Shown here one piece after another: positions 18,948-27,759 of a DNA stretch of 64,000 nucleotides (position 1 is its first letter; the number at the start of each line of letters is the position of its first letter). The stretch spans positions 380,001-444,000 of the forward strand of contig BPHZ01000001.1 of assembly GCA_026003835.1 (NCBI GenBank), read 5' to 3'. The stretch is from Herpetosiphonaceae bacterium. GTDB lineage: Bacteria; Chloroflexota; Chloroflexia; Chloroflexales; Herpetosiphonaceae. Below the pieces are notes generated by a model. That model saw only the letters and a program-made list of their open reading frames with translations. It was not told where the DNA came from and searched no databases. A program made the translations under genes and the position numbers.

Positions 18948-19856
18948 ATGGCTGAATATGTCAATCCAGACGTGCTGGTTGATACCGAGTGGGTTGCCCA
19001 GCACCTGAATGATCCGAACGTGCGCGTTGTGGAATCGGATGAGGATGTGTTGCTCTACGATGTGGGCCACATCCCGGGCGCAGTCAAGATTGACTGGCAT
19101 ACCGATCTCAACGATCCGCGTGTCCGTGATTACATCGATGTGGACGATTTCGAGCGGCTGATGAGCCGCCTTGGCATCTCCAACGATACAACTGTCGTCT
19201 TCTACGGCGACAAGAACAACTGGTGGGCCTGCTACGCTTACTGGGTCTTCCGTCTCTTTGGCCACGATCATCTCAAGGTTATGAATGGCGGGCGCAAGAA
19301 GTGGATCGATGAGGGTCGTCCGCTGACCCGCGAGGTCCCCTCATATTCTCGCACCGAGTACAGAGTTAAGGAGACCCATCGCGAGATCCGCGCCTACCGC
19401 GATGATGTCCTGGAGCATATCGGCCATCCGGAGCCGCGCGAGAAGCAGATTCAGCTGCCGTCCGATCATGCGTTGGTCGATGTACGCTCGCCCGGTGAGT
19501 ACAATGGAGAGCTGCTGCATATGCCTGACTACCCTCAGGAGGGCGCGCTGCGCGGTGGGCACATCCCTGGCGCGGTCAATATTCCGTGGGCGAAGGCGGT
19601 GGCCGAGGACGGCACCTTCAAATCGGCTGACGAAATCAAGCAGATCTATGAGAGCGCCGGCGTCACCCCCGACAAAGATATCATCGTCTACTGCCGTATC
19701 GGCGAGCGCTCCTCGTTGACCTGGTTTGTGCTCCACGAGCTGATGGGCTATCCGAAGGTGCGCAACTACGATGGCTCATGGACCGAGTGGGGCAACGTGG
19801 TGGGCCTGCCCATCGAAAACCCGGCGGCCGAGAAGGCTGAGAAGACGGCGGGCTAG
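18948..19856 (+). CDS. Two-domain sulfurtransferase (rhodanese)
   Basis: Transfers sulfane sulfur from thiosulfate or 3-mercaptopyruvate to a thiol acceptor. The 302 residues hold two rhodanese domains: an inactive N-terminal one (about 10-130, with [11 protein letters not shown]) and a catalytic C-terminal one (about 165-295, with [12 protein letters not shown]). The active-site loop is CRIGERSS starting at C248. The loop is of thiosulfate type (CRIGERSS) rather than the 3-mercaptopyruvate type (CG[ST]GVT). A strong AAGGAGG lies ahead of the ATG. The location among Fe-S assembly genes suggests it feeds sulfur metabolism. Confidence 0.92.
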   Translation: MAEYVNPDVLVDTEWVAQHLNDPNVRVVESDEDVLLYDVGHIPGAVKIDWHTDLNDPRVRDYIDVDDFERLMSRLGISNDTTVVFYGDKNNWWACYAYWVFRLFGHDHLKVMNGGRKKWIDEGRPLTREVPSYSRTEYRVKETHREIRAYRDDVLEHIGHPEPREKQIQLPSDHALVDVRSPGEYNGELLHMPDYPQEGALRGGHIPGAVNIPWAKAVAEDGTFKSADEIKQIYESAGVTPDKDIIVYCRIGERSSLTWFVLHELMGYPKVRNYDGSWTEWGNVVGLPIENPAAEKAEKTAG

Positions 19857-20018
19857 GCTTCGCCGTTGCTGGAACCCTGGTCCCTCTTCCGGTTCGGCCG
19901 GCCCGTACTGGGCTCAATTGCGGAAGAGGGGCCTTATTTTTGCTGTACAATAGAAATAGAGCAACTGGAACGCTACGTGGATGGGTAGCTCTGCTACGCA
20001 TCTACAGGAGGCATATCC

Positions 20019-20465
20019 GTGGATCGACAGGAAGCCATTGAGTTTCTCCTGGAACATTACGAGGCGCCCCGCAATAAAGGGCCGCTCCCCGACGCCGACG
20101 TCGTTCTGCCTGGGGGCAACCCAGGCTGTGGCGATGTGGTCACAATCTATCTGAAGGTTAATCGTCACCAGGATGCGGTGGAGCGTGTCAGCTTCGAGGG
20201 CGAGGGCTGCACGATCAGCCAGGCGGCGGCATCGATCCTGACGGAACTGGCTCAGGAGAAACCGCTGTCGGAAATCGAAGGGATGGACTATAACGATATG
20301 ATTGATATCCTCGGCCGTGAGGTGGTCCAATCGCGCCCGCGCTGCGCAACCCTTGCGTTGGGCACGATCAAGGCGGCGATTAAAAAATATCGCCGGGACC
20401 GGATACGTGAGGAGCTTGGGGAGGGCGCGCCTGTCGAGGATGTGCCGGAGCGGTTCGAGATCTAA
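20019..20465 (+). CDS. Second SufU/NifU-like scaffold protein
   Basis: The 148-residue protein has the IscU/SufU fold signature: C37-G-D39 (NPGCGDVV), C64 (GEGCTISQ) and C109 (RPRCATLA). It begins with GTG, supported by CAGGAGG 9 bases upstream. It is clearly a diverged paralogue of the first SufU (15470-15868) and has a longer, charged C-terminal tail. It sits 13 bases ahead of the SufT-like gene, so the two are probably co-translated. It could be a second sulfur or cluster carrier for a particular client set (inference). A NifU-like naming would also be reasonable. Confidence 0.88.
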   Translation: MDRQEAIEFLLEHYEAPRNKGPLPDADVVLPGGNPGCGDVVTIYLKVNRHQDAVERVSFEGEGCTISQAAASILTELAQEKPLSEIEGMDYNDMIDILGREVVQSRPRCATLALGTIKAAIKKYRRDRIREELGEGAPVEDVPERFEI

Positions 20466-20478
20466 TGTAGGAGATCGT

Positions 20479-20799
20479 ATGATGATGAATGAGGAGATGG
20501 TCAAGGCTGCGCTGAAGAATGTGTATGACCCGGAGATCGGCCTGAATGTGGTCGATCTCGGGCTTATCTACAACGTAGCTATTGCGGATGACGGCAAACG
20601 AGTCGATATTGATATGACACTGACGACGCCTGCCTGCCCCGCAGGCCCCCAGATCATTGAGCAGGCGAAGCAGGAAGTTCAGAACCTCAAAGATATCCAC
20701 CCTGAGCTTGAGGAAGTGAATATTAACCTGGTCTGGACGCCCTTCTGGAATCCGTCGATGATGAGCCAGGAGGCGCGCGACGAGCTGGGGTTCTACTAA
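20479..20799 (+). CDS. SufT/MIP18-family Fe-S maturation protein (DUF59)
   Basis: A 106-residue protein of the iron-sulfur carrier family related to eukaryotic Cia2/MIP18. Seen motifs are YDPEIGLNVVDLGLIY (from 16) and the family loop TTPACPAG with Cys53, and W-PFWNPSMMS near the C-terminus. Family members help load Fe-S clusters onto target proteins. GTAGGAGATCGT precedes the first of three consecutive ATG codons. Position directly after the SufU-like gene supports this role. PaaD-like metal-sulfur proteins share the domain, but no phenylacetate genes are near. Confidence 0.9.
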   Translation: MMMNEEMVKAALKNVYDPEIGLNVVDLGLIYNVAIADDGKRVDIDMTLTTPACPAGPQIIEQAKQEVQNLKDIHPELEEVNINLVWTPFWNPSMMSQEARDELGFY

Positions 20800-20810
20800 G
20801 GGGGCGATCC

Positions 20811-20836
20811 GGCGGCGCCAGGGACTCGGCGCCGCC
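20811..20836. terminator. Hairpin between convergent genes
   Basis: GGCGGCGCC (20811-20819) and GGCGCCGCC (20828-20836) form a perfect 9-bp stem with an 8-base loop between the convergent sufT-like and hydrolase genes. No T-run is visible on either strand. Confidence 0.5.
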
Positions 20837-20843
20837 GCTGCTG

Positions 20844-21656
20844 CTACATGCGCTGGAGCAGAGCGGTACGCAGCGGATCGAGAAAGCTGCGCAGCACCTG
20901 GTTGAAGGCTGCAGGCCGCTCCATGTTGCTGAGATGGCTGGCGTTTTCGATCTGCTCCAGTCGCGCGCCGGGAATGCCTTGCTGAAGCGTCTGCGCATGG
21001 GATAGCGGGGTGAGCTGATCCTGATCGCCGACAATGATTAGGGCTGGTACGCGGATCTGGCCGAGCATCGGCGTCGAGTCGGGGCGGTCGCGCATGCCGA
21101 GCAGGGCGCCGACAATGCCATTGACCGGCTGGGACTCCATCAGATAGCGTGTGCTAGCGATCAGCCCTGGGTTCTCTTCGAACGTCTGAGTTGTAAACAT
21201 TTTCGGCAGCAGTTCACCGGCAACTGCTGCCGCTCCACGATCACGCGCCAGCTGGGCCAGGCGATCGCGGTTTTGCTTGCCCTGCTCGTCGTCGGCGCCG
21301 GCGCGGGTATCGGCCAGGATCAGCCCGGCCAGCCGGTCGGGGTAGCGGCGAGCAAAGGCCAGGGCGATGTAGCCGCCCATGGACAGGCCACAGAGCACCG
21401 CCTTGTCAATGCCGGCCTGGTCGAGCAGCGCGCGCATATCGTCGGCCTGCTGATCCATGGTGTAGCTACCTTCAGGCGCCTCACTCTGACCAAAGCCGCG
21501 CAGATCGGGAGTTAAGATGCGGTAATCGCCTCGCAGTTCCTCGCGCTGGGCATCCCACATTGCGCCGCTTAGCGGAAAGGCATGGATCAAGAGGATCGGC
21601 AGTCCCTCGCCTTCATCGTGATAGTGGAGCTTAATGCCGTTGATCTCAATGAGCAT
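20844..21656 (-). CDS. Alpha/beta-hydrolase, 3-oxoadipate enol-lactonase-like
   Basis: A 270-residue alpha/beta-fold hydrolase. The nucleophile elbow is GLSMGG, an oxyanion region lies at LIHAFPLSG, and the likely catalytic His is in ENASHLSNME. A probable acid lies in VPALIIVGDQDQLTP. This arrangement is typical of enol-lactonase/esterase-like members, but the substrate cannot be told. The ATG at 21656 was chosen because GAGGAGG lies 5 bases upstream. A longer in-frame extension to 22322 overlaps the divergent PIG-L gene and is not coding-like. Confidence 0.85.
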   Translation of the reverse strand: MLIEINGIKLHYHDEGEGLPILLIHAFPLSGAMWDAQREELRGDYRILTPDLRGFGQSEAPEGSYTMDQQADDMRALLDQAGIDKAVLCGLSMGGYIALAFARRYPDRLAGLILADTRAGADDEQGKQNRDRLAQLARDRGAAAVAGELLPKMFTTQTFEENPGLIASTRYLMESQPVNGIVGALLGMRDRPDSTPMLGQIRVPALIIVGDQDQLTPLSHAQTLQQGIPGARLEQIENASHLSNMERPAAFNQVLRSFLDPLRTALLQRM

Positions 21657-21788
21657 ATGACCTCCTCTATGGCGCAGACTGTACGTCCCGCCAGCTACAG
21701 ATTGATCCGAAGAGCGGTAGTGCTGCATAATCTGTGCCGGTGGTGGGTACAAAAAGGCTGCTCCTGCCTGGAATGATACAGCATTCAT

Positions 21789-21797
21789 TGCTATAAT
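21789..21797 (+). promoter_or_regulatory. Extended -10 element ahead of the PIG-L gene
   Basis: TGCTATAAT, with no convincing -35. It is identical to the element at 9740-9748. Transcription from here would start near 21804, which favours ATG 21846 over ATG 21807 as the gene start. Confidence 0.5.
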
Positions 21798-21845
21798 GAG
21801 CCTATTATGAGCAACATTATAGAACAACAGCGTACTGGGGGTGCT

Positions 21846-22769
21846 ATGCCCAATCTGAGCGCGTACGGCATTACATCGGAGTGGCAGAGCACGGCGCAAG
21901 GCCCACGCCGGATGTTGATCGTCTACGCCCATCCCGACGATGAGAGCTTCGGCAACGCAGGCACCATCGCCCGCTATACTGCTGAGGGGGTTGTGGTCCA
22001 CTATGCCTGCGCCACCCGTGGTGAGTGCGGCACCGTGGCGCCAGCCTTTCTCCAGGGTCACACAGATATCGCCGCCCTGCGGAGCGCCGAGCTTGCCTGT
22101 GCTGCGCGTACCCTGGGGCTTGCCGCTGTCCACCATCTTAACTACCGTGACTCCGGGATGCCGGGCAGCGCAGATAACCAGCACCCGGCGGCGCTGATTC
22201 AGGCGCCCCAGGAGCGCGTCATCGGCCAGATCACGGCGTTGATGCGCCTGCTGCGCCCGCAGGTCGTCGTCACCTTCGGGCCATACGGCGGCTACGGCCA
22301 CCCCGATCATATCTTTATCCATAACGCCACGGTTTCAGCCTTTGCCGCCGCCGGCGATCCTGCCCGCTATCCTGAGCAGATCACCTCTGGCCTGGCTGCA
22401 TGGCAGCCTACCAGGCTCTACTATTCGACGTTTGGCGCGCGGGCGCTTAAGCTGACGGTGGCGGTGCTGCGTCTGCTGGGCAAAGACCCGCGCCGCTTCG
22501 GCGAGAACCAGGATGTGGATCTCCTGCGTGCCCTGGCGGAGGTAACACCGGTTACGACAGCTATTGGTTGTGGAGCCTACCTGGAGCAAAAGGAGCGCGC
22601 CTGGCGCTGTCATCAGAGCCAGCTTGGCGGGGGGATAGGCAGGTTGCAGCGGCTGCCGGCTTCGATCCGCCGGCTTTTCGCAGGCGCCGAGTATTTTACA
22701 CGGGCTGTGCCGGCCTGGGATGGACGCCGGCGCAGGGAGCATGACTTGTTTGAGGGGGTGGTTGTTTAG
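21846..22769 (+). CDS. PIG-L/LmbE-family zinc deacetylase
   Basis: A metal-dependent N-deacetylase of 307 residues, acting on an N-acetyl sugar or a related amide conjugate. The zinc motif AHPDDESFG near residue 25 and the second-ligand region YGHPDHIFIH near 155 are intact. The family includes GlcNAc-PI deacetylase, mycothiol enzymes MshB/Mca and bacillithiol BshB. The substrate is not clear here, and no thiol-biosynthesis neighbours are present. ATG 21846 was chosen because GGGGGTG precedes it and the -10 box lies 49 bases upstream. Confidence 0.85.
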   Translation: MPNLSAYGITSEWQSTAQGPRRMLIVYAHPDDESFGNAGTIARYTAEGVVVHYACATRGECGTVAPAFLQGHTDIAALRSAELACAARTLGLAAVHHLNYRDSGMPGSADNQHPAALIQAPQERVIGQITALMRLLRPQVVVTFGPYGGYGHPDHIFIHNATVSAFAAAGDPARYPEQITSGLAAWQPTRLYYSTFGARALKLTVAVLRLLGKDPRRFGENQDVDLLRALAEVTPVTTAIGCGAYLEQKERAWRCHQSQLGGGIGRLQRLPASIRRLFAGAEYFTRAVPAWDGRRRREHDLFEGVVV

Positions 22770-22790
22770 GGGCGTGGCGTTGCCGGCGCG

Positions 22791-23222
22791 TTAGAAGGTT
22801 GAGCGCGGCTGCCGCTTGAGGACGTAGAGCAGCGCGGCTGCGTAGGTCTCCTCCGCCGTGGTGGCCTCGAAGCCAAGGGGGCGGCCCTGAAACTCGATCT
22901 CACAACGGTAGCCTGCGGGGAGGCTTATCAACCGCAGTGATGGTTCTCCCAGCCGCTCCTCGAGCTCTCCACGGAGCTGCGCCTCACTTGGGAGCCAGAT
23001 CAACTCTGCGACCATGATATGGTCCAGCGCCCATTCGACGGCGCCCTCAAAGGTAACCGCCAGGCGGCCGGCGAGATCGCGCAGCTGAATAGTCATGTTG
23101 CTGATGACAAAGACCTGATCGTCAAAGCCGCGATCGGGGATAGCGAAGAAATCGTAGTTGGCGGGAATCCAGTTAAGCCCTGCCTCCTTGAGCGCTCGGG
23201 CAGTTTCCAGCGATATCATCAA
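22791..23222 (-). CDS. Hypothetical protein, 143 residues
   Basis: I do not recognise a characterised family. The frame is well formed with typical codon use. It encodes a soluble protein without membrane segments or signal peptide. It begins LETARALKEAGLNWIPANYDFFAIP and ends with an alpha-helical ETYAAALLYVLKR stretch, which could be a substrate-adaptor or nuclease-related small domain. A likely extended -10 (TGATACAAT on the minus strand, about 23268-23276) lies upstream, so it is probably transcribed alone, convergent with the PIG-L gene (gap 21 bases). Confidence 0.7.
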   Translation of the reverse strand: MMISLETARALKEAGLNWIPANYDFFAIPDRGFDDQVFVISNMTIQLRDLAGRLAVTFEGAVEWALDHIMVAELIWLPSEAQLRGELEERLGEPSLRLISLPAGYRCEIEFQGRPLGFEATTAEETYAAALLYVLKRQPRSTF

Positions 23223-23394
23223 TAAACCTCAAGTACAACTGGGCTGCACAACACCATCCTGATCATTGTATCACGCCCGGTGAGGCTCCCGCTGCCCGGT
23301 AAACAATCCAACGTTATCCTGTAGGGCAACTTGTATGCCAGAGGCGCAGGGATATGCGGCGCCCGGTGAGCCGGCGCTGAAAAAAGGAGCTGAC

Positions 23395-23892
23395 ATGATG
23401 CATGTTCGGCCTGCGACCACCGCAGATGCAGCGGCGATTGCCGAGATTTACAATCAGGGCATCGAAGATCGCGTCGCCACCTTTGAGACCCGCCCACGCT
23501 CGGCGGACGATGTACGGGCCTGGTTCGACGGCCGGCATCCCATCGTCGTTGTTGAGGAGAGCGGTCGGATGCTGGCCTTTGCCGCGACCTTCGGCTATCG
23601 CCCGCGAGCGTGCTACGCCGGCATTGCCGAATTCTCGGTCTATGTTGCTCGTGAGGCGCGGGGCCGTGGAGCAGGCCGCGCGGCAATGCGGGCGCTTATC
23701 GATGCAGCGGAGACCGCCGGGTTTTGGAAGCTGGTCTCGCGCGTCTTCCCCGAGAACGAGGCCAGCAGAACCCTGCTGCGCTCGCTGGGCTTCCGCGAGG
23801 TAGGTGTCTATGAGAAGCACGCGCAGCTCGACGGCGTCTGGCGAGATGTGGTTATCGTCGAGCGGCTGCTTCGCTCCAATATCCGAGATTAA
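23395..23892 (+). CDS. GNAT N-acetyltransferase, ArsN1/phosphinothricin acetyltransferase-like
   Basis: A 165-residue acetyltransferase that uses acetyl-CoA. The GNAT fold is visible: ATTADAAAIAEIYNQGIED at the N-terminus, the CoA-binding loop EARGRGAGRAAMRAL, and the conserved ending FPENEASRTLLRSLGFREVG. The closest families I recall are phosphinothricin acetyltransferase and ArsN1, which inactivates the arsenical antibiotic arsinothricin. The gene lies 15 bases upstream of an arsenate reductase, which favours ArsN1. AAAAAGGAGC precedes the first of two ATG codons. The first was chosen. Confidence 0.85.
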   Translation: MMHVRPATTADAAAIAEIYNQGIEDRVATFETRPRSADDVRAWFDGRHPIVVVEESGRMLAFAATFGYRPRACYAGIAEFSVYVAREARGRGAGRAAMRALIDAAETAGFWKLVSRVFPENEASRTLLRSLGFREVGVYEKHAQLDGVWRDVVIVERLLRSNIRD

Positions 23893-23907
23893 GAAAGGGG
23901 AAGGTAG

Positions 23908-24321
23908 ATGAAGCGGCGAGTTCTAATCCTCTGCACCGGCAACTCCGCTCGCTCGCAGATGGCCGAGGGGCTGTTACGCAACCTGGCCGGCGAGCGTATC
24001 GACGTATTCAGCGCCGGAACGCGGCCATCGACAGTGCATCCGCTCGCCGTTCGAGCGATGGCGGAGCGCGGCATCGATATCAGCCAGCAGCGATCGAAGC
24101 ACCTGAACGAATTCCTGGACCAGCCATTCGACGAGGTCATCACCGTCTGCGACAGCGCCGCCGAGAGCTGTCCGCTCTTTCCAGGCCCGGCGCGGCGTAT
24201 CCACTGGAGCTTCCCTGATCCTGCGGCGGCCGAGGGGAGCGAGGAGGAGCGGCTGGCAGTATTCCGGCACGTGCGCGACGCGATCGAGTCCCGGCTGCGC
24301 GCATGGCTGGAGTCGCTCTAG
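23908..24321 (+). CDS. arsC: Arsenate reductase, thioredoxin-coupled (low-molecular-weight phosphatase fold)
   Basis: Reduces arsenate to arsenite through a cysteine relay regenerated by thioredoxin. The 137 residues contain the P-loop C9-TGNSA-R15-S and the two relay cysteines C81 and C88 (VCDSAAESCPLF). This set is diagnostic for Staphylococcus-type ArsC, rather than a tyrosine phosphatase. GAAAGGGGAAGGTAG precedes the ATG. No arsenite exporter (ArsB/Acr3) or ArsR is in the window, so extrusion genes, if any, lie elsewhere. It probably forms a two-gene unit with the acetyltransferase. Confidence 0.93.
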   Translation: MKRRVLILCTGNSARSQMAEGLLRNLAGERIDVFSAGTRPSTVHPLAVRAMAERGIDISQQRSKHLNEFLDQPFDEVITVCDSAAESCPLFPGPARRIHWSFPDPAAAEGSEEERLAVFRHVRDAIESRLRAWLESL

Positions 24322-24371
24322 CGCTTCGTCGGATTTGCCCAGACTGCCGGCTACCAGTACGCCGTGGGCCA

Positions 24372-27300
24372 TCATTGATGATCAAACGCCTCAAGATTGG
24401 GGCGAATGGCGATGATGGTTATATCGTCGTGCTGTTCGGCGCTACCCGTGAACTTCGCCACCTGGACAATGATCTCGTCGATGAGATGATCCAGACGGGT
24501 TGCGGCGCCATGCCGGCCCAGGATGCCAATCAGCCGCTCGAAGCCGAACAGTTCGCGGCTGCCGTTATGAGCTTCGACAACCCCATCGCTGACCAAAACG
24601 ATCAGATCACCCGGCTGTAGATCCACCTGTGTTTCATAGTAATGAATGTTGGAGAGGGAGCCGAGGGGCAGCCCGTAGGCCTCGATGAACTCCACACGCC
24701 CATCGCGCAGCAAGAGGGGCGCGATCATCCCCGCATTGGCGACACGGAGCGTGCGCTGGAGGAGGTCGAAGTGGGCCACGGCGAGGGCGGCATTCATGCG
24801 GTTGGTCTTGAGGCGCGGCGCAAGCTGCTCGTTGAGCGTACTCAGGAGCCTGGCGGGATCAAACACCTCCCGTCCCTGGTTCTCAAGGGCGCTTGAGACG
24901 AGCGCCATCATTAGGGCAGCGCCAACGCCTTTGCCTGAGATATCGCCGATGGCAATCATGCCCAGATGCTGTTCGCCGGAAGGGACAAAGGTATAGAAAT
25001 CGCCGCCGACCTCGGAGGTGGGAATGGAGCGGGCATGAATGGCGAGGTATCGAGACTCCCATGGCGCGCGGTCGGGCAGCAGGCCAAGCTGGATCTCGCG
25101 CGCCAGCTCTACGCCGTGGCGCAGGCGCCTATTCTTCTCGCTAAGCTCCGCCGCGAGCTGTTTCAGCTCGGCAGTGCGCTCCTCGACCAGGTCTTCCAGA
25201 TGTTCCTGGGACCGGCGCAGCTCTTCTTCTGCCCGTTTACGCTCGGCGAGTTCGCGTTTAGCTGCCGTGTAGAGCCGGGCATTCTCAATGGTAATCGCCA
25301 CATGGTCGGCGAAGGCGGCTGCCAGGCGCGCGTGATCGGCAGTAAAGTAGCCGGGCTGAGCCTTATCGACAGCGAGCATCCCGATCACGCGATCGTGGAC
25401 GATCAGCGGAATGCCCAGCCAGGAGCGGACATGGATGCTGGTAGAGTATTCGTTGGCAAAGCCTGAGTAGACGGTTGGAGCATTATCGAGGATATAGGGT
25501 TGGCGCTGCTGGACGACAATCGTATTGGGATTATCACCGGGGATAGGGAAGCGAATGCCGACGACCTCGCCCAGATCGGACCAGCCGCGGCCGCCCACAA
25601 TCTCCAGGTAGCCATCACGGAGCATCTGAACAGAAGCGCTATCGTAGGGAATGACGCGCCCGAGCTGCTCCAGAATGCGCTCGATAGCCTCTTCCTGGCT
25701 GAGGGTAGCCGCCACAACCGCCCCAACCTCGCGGAGGGTTTCAGCCTCCCGCGCGCGGCGCTGGGCATCCTCAAGCAGGCGCGCATTTTCGATAGCAATG
25801 GTGGCCTGGTTTGCCAGCGCCATCATCAGGTCAACATCCGACTGGGTGAAATCGGGCTGATCGATGCTATTGATTGCTGTCATCGTGCCCAGGATCTGGT
25901 CGCGGTAGCGCAGAGGGACAACGATAATCGAGCCGTTCCGCATCTCCGCGCGGCTGCGCTGGATCTCCGGGCTCTCGCGGGGGTCGGGCGTCCCTTTTGG
26001 CGAGAGCGCCGGCTGCTGTTCGCGCAGCACCCAGCCGCTCAGGCCGTTCCATAGCTCCTCGAATGACGTGATCTTGATGCGGCTGACCCCTGGCCCACCG
26101 ATGACGAAGTTTGTGACCTGCCTTGCCGTGACATCGAAGGTGATCAGCGCAACAGCGTCGGCGGATAGGGCCTGGGCAACGCTATCGACAACCGCCTGGA
26201 GCAGATCGGAGAGACTCTCGGAGCGGATGAGGGAGCGAGCGGTGCGATAGAGGATCTGGGTTTCCGCCAGCATGGCCTGCGTATGTTCGAAGAGCTGGCG
26301 GTAGCGCGCCTCGGAATGCGCCAGCGTCAGGTTTGCCTCGCTCAGCTGCGCTTTGGATACCTCAAGGTCCGCGCTGCTGCGCTGCAGGTCGATGAGTGTG
26401 GCTTCAAGCTCGCTGGTGCGCTGTGCGACCTTCTCTTCGAGGCTGGTATAGAGGTTGCGCAGCTCGCTGGTCATACTATTGAAGGCATAGCCGAGCTGGC
26501 CCAGCTCATCGTTCCCTACCGGCGCCTGCACCTGCAAATCGCCGGCGGCGACTCGTTCGGAGGCTGTTTGTAGCGCGCGAACGCGGCTGGTAATCGATCG
26601 GGCCGCAGTGATACCAAGGATGGCGACGACAACGCTGCTCAGCGCCGCAACAAGGAGAATGCGCTGTGTGAGCTGGCGCACAACCAGCAGCGCTTCGTCA
26701 CGATCCTGGATGGCAATAACCTTCCAGCCGAGCCCTGAGAACTTGCCGTACCCCTGTGACGCCGCCTCGCCTACGATTACATCAGCGTTGACCAAATCGC
26801 CATAATGCGTGCGGAGGATATTATCCGGGCCGGAGCCGGCGAGGATCAACCCATCTTTGTTGACGATCAGGAGCCTGACGCTGCGCTGGCCCTGCTCATG
26901 AGGCCGCTGCTCAAACTCCTGCAGCGTCTGATGCGCGGTATTCCAGTCGAAGAGACTGAGCCAAACGCCCACCCACGTCCCAGTATGGTCGAAGATCCCG
27001 TGGGAGAGACCGATGACATATCCTGCGTCGCCATAGAGCCGCGCCACCCGCTGATCGACGTGCACATCCTCGACATAGGTTGTCCCGGGCTTAAGCTCGC
27101 GTTCGCGCCAGACCTCAAACCAGCGCTCGCCGCGCACTGACTGCCCGATCAGGCTCGCGCCATCGAGAAACTGTCCATCAGGTCGCGCGCTGCTTGCGGC
27201 GATAATTCGTCCCTCGCGGTCGGCGACAAGCATCAGCCGGTAGTGCGGCGCGTAGATCTGGGTCATCCGCGCCATAAATGGGATGATACGCAGCGGGTCC

Positions 27301-27563
27301 ATAACGCGGGCGGCGTCACTGCTTGCGAAGGCGTGCGTATCGCCGAAGCGGCTGGCGAGAATACGGTCGAGCTTATCGCTAGACGAGGCTGCCAGCTCCA
27401 TAAGCTGAGATTGGGCCTCGTGAGTCAGCGTACTTCTAGACTGAAGATTGGTGATGACGGCGATGGCGAGCAGCGGCAGCAGGCCAACCGTAAGCAGCAG
27501 CCCGACCAGTCTGCGGTTGAGCGATGCTCTACGCGATGGTTGGGGCCGAGAGGTAGTAGACAT
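24372..27563 (-). CDS. Sensor phosphatase: Cache-HAMP-GAF-GAF-SpoIIE (PP2C-type)
   Basis: A 1063-residue membrane signalling protein. The order is a membrane helix at about 17-40 (RLVGLLLTVGLLPLLAIAV), an extracellular Cache-type sensor at 45-295, and a second helix at about 297-318 (LLVAALSSVVVAILGI). A HAMP domain (about 322-370), a coiled coil, GAF1 (from about 434), GAF2 (from about 608) and a second coiled coil follow, and the SpoIIE serine phosphatase spans about 828-1055. Metal-binding aspartates are seen in VGGDFY, GDISGKGVG and VSDGVVE. Such proteins usually dephosphorylate anti-anti-sigma (STAS) factors; the HAMP-STAS gene at 9811 could be a distant partner. The internal ATG at 27563 was chosen because the upstream residues look non-coding. 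Confidence 0.9.
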   Translation of the reverse strand: MSTTSRPQPSRRASLNRRLVGLLLTVGLLPLLAIAVITNLQSRSTLTHEAQSQLMELAASSSDKLDRILASRFGDTHAFASSDAARVMDPLRIIPFMARMTQIYAPHYRLMLVADREGRIIAASSARPDGQFLDGASLIGQSVRGERWFEVWRERELKPGTTYVEDVHVDQRVARLYGDAGYVIGLSHGIFDHTGTWVGVWLSLFDWNTAHQTLQEFEQRPHEQGQRSVRLLIVNKDGLILAGSGPDNILRTHYGDLVNADVIVGEAASQGYGKFSGLGWKVIAIQDRDEALLVVRQLTQRILLVAALSSVVVAILGITAARSITSRVRALQTASERVAAGDLQVQAPVGNDELGQLGYAFNSMTSELRNLYTSLEEKVAQRTSELEATLIDLQRSSADLEVSKAQLSEANLTLAHSEARYRQLFEHTQAMLAETQILYRTARSLIRSESLSDLLQAVVDSVAQALSADAVALITFDVTARQVTNFVIGGPGVSRIKITSFEELWNGLSGWVLREQQPALSPKGTPDPRESPEIQRSRAEMRNGSIIVVPLRYRDQILGTMTAINSIDQPDFTQSDVDLMMALANQATIAIENARLLEDAQRRAREAETLREVGAVVAATLSQEEAIERILEQLGRVIPYDSASVQMLRDGYLEIVGGRGWSDLGEVVGIRFPIPGDNPNTIVVQQRQPYILDNAPTVYSGFANEYSTSIHVRSWLGIPLIVHDRVIGMLAVDKAQPGYFTADHARLAAAFADHVAITIENARLYTAAKRELAERKRAEEELRRSQEHLEDLVEERTAELKQLAAELSEKNRRLRHGVELAREIQLGLLPDRAPWESRYLAIHARSIPTSEVGGDFYTFVPSGEQHLGMIAIGDISGKGVGAALMMALVSSALENQGREVFDPARLLSTLNEQLAPRLKTNRMNAALAVAHFDLLQRTLRVANAGMIAPLLLRDGRVEFIEAYGLPLGSLSNIHYYETQVDLQPGDLIVLVSDGVVEAHNGSRELFGFERLIGILGRHGAATRLDHLIDEIIVQVAKFTGSAEQHDDITIIAIRPNLEAFDHQ

Positions 27564-27653
27564 CACGGCATACCTCGCTGCTGATACAGCCCGGTCGTGT
27601 TCGACGATGATAGGAGATGATACCGGATGATATGGCAAAACGCAATCTGGAGT

Positions 27654-27682
27654 TTGACAATCCAGGAGCGTTCTTCTAGACT
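27654..27682 (+). promoter_or_regulatory. Promoter of the oligopeptide-type binding protein gene
   Basis: TTGACA (27654-27659) and TAGACT (27677-27682) with a 17-base spacer. The leader would be about 70 bases. It is divergent from the SpoIIE-phosphatase gene. Confidence 0.65.
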
Positions 27683-27759
27683 AACGATGTCTTCGTATAG
27701 GGTGGCTACCAGACTAACAGGATGATTCTAGCGCCGCGCTGTGCTTCAGGAGAGGAGAT

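Noticed and set aside
20844..22322. Longer version of the alpha/beta-hydrolase gene (492 residues)
   Set aside because: The extra 222 residues overlap the divergent PIG-L gene and have no motif; an ATG at 21656 with a strong GAGGAGG is better.
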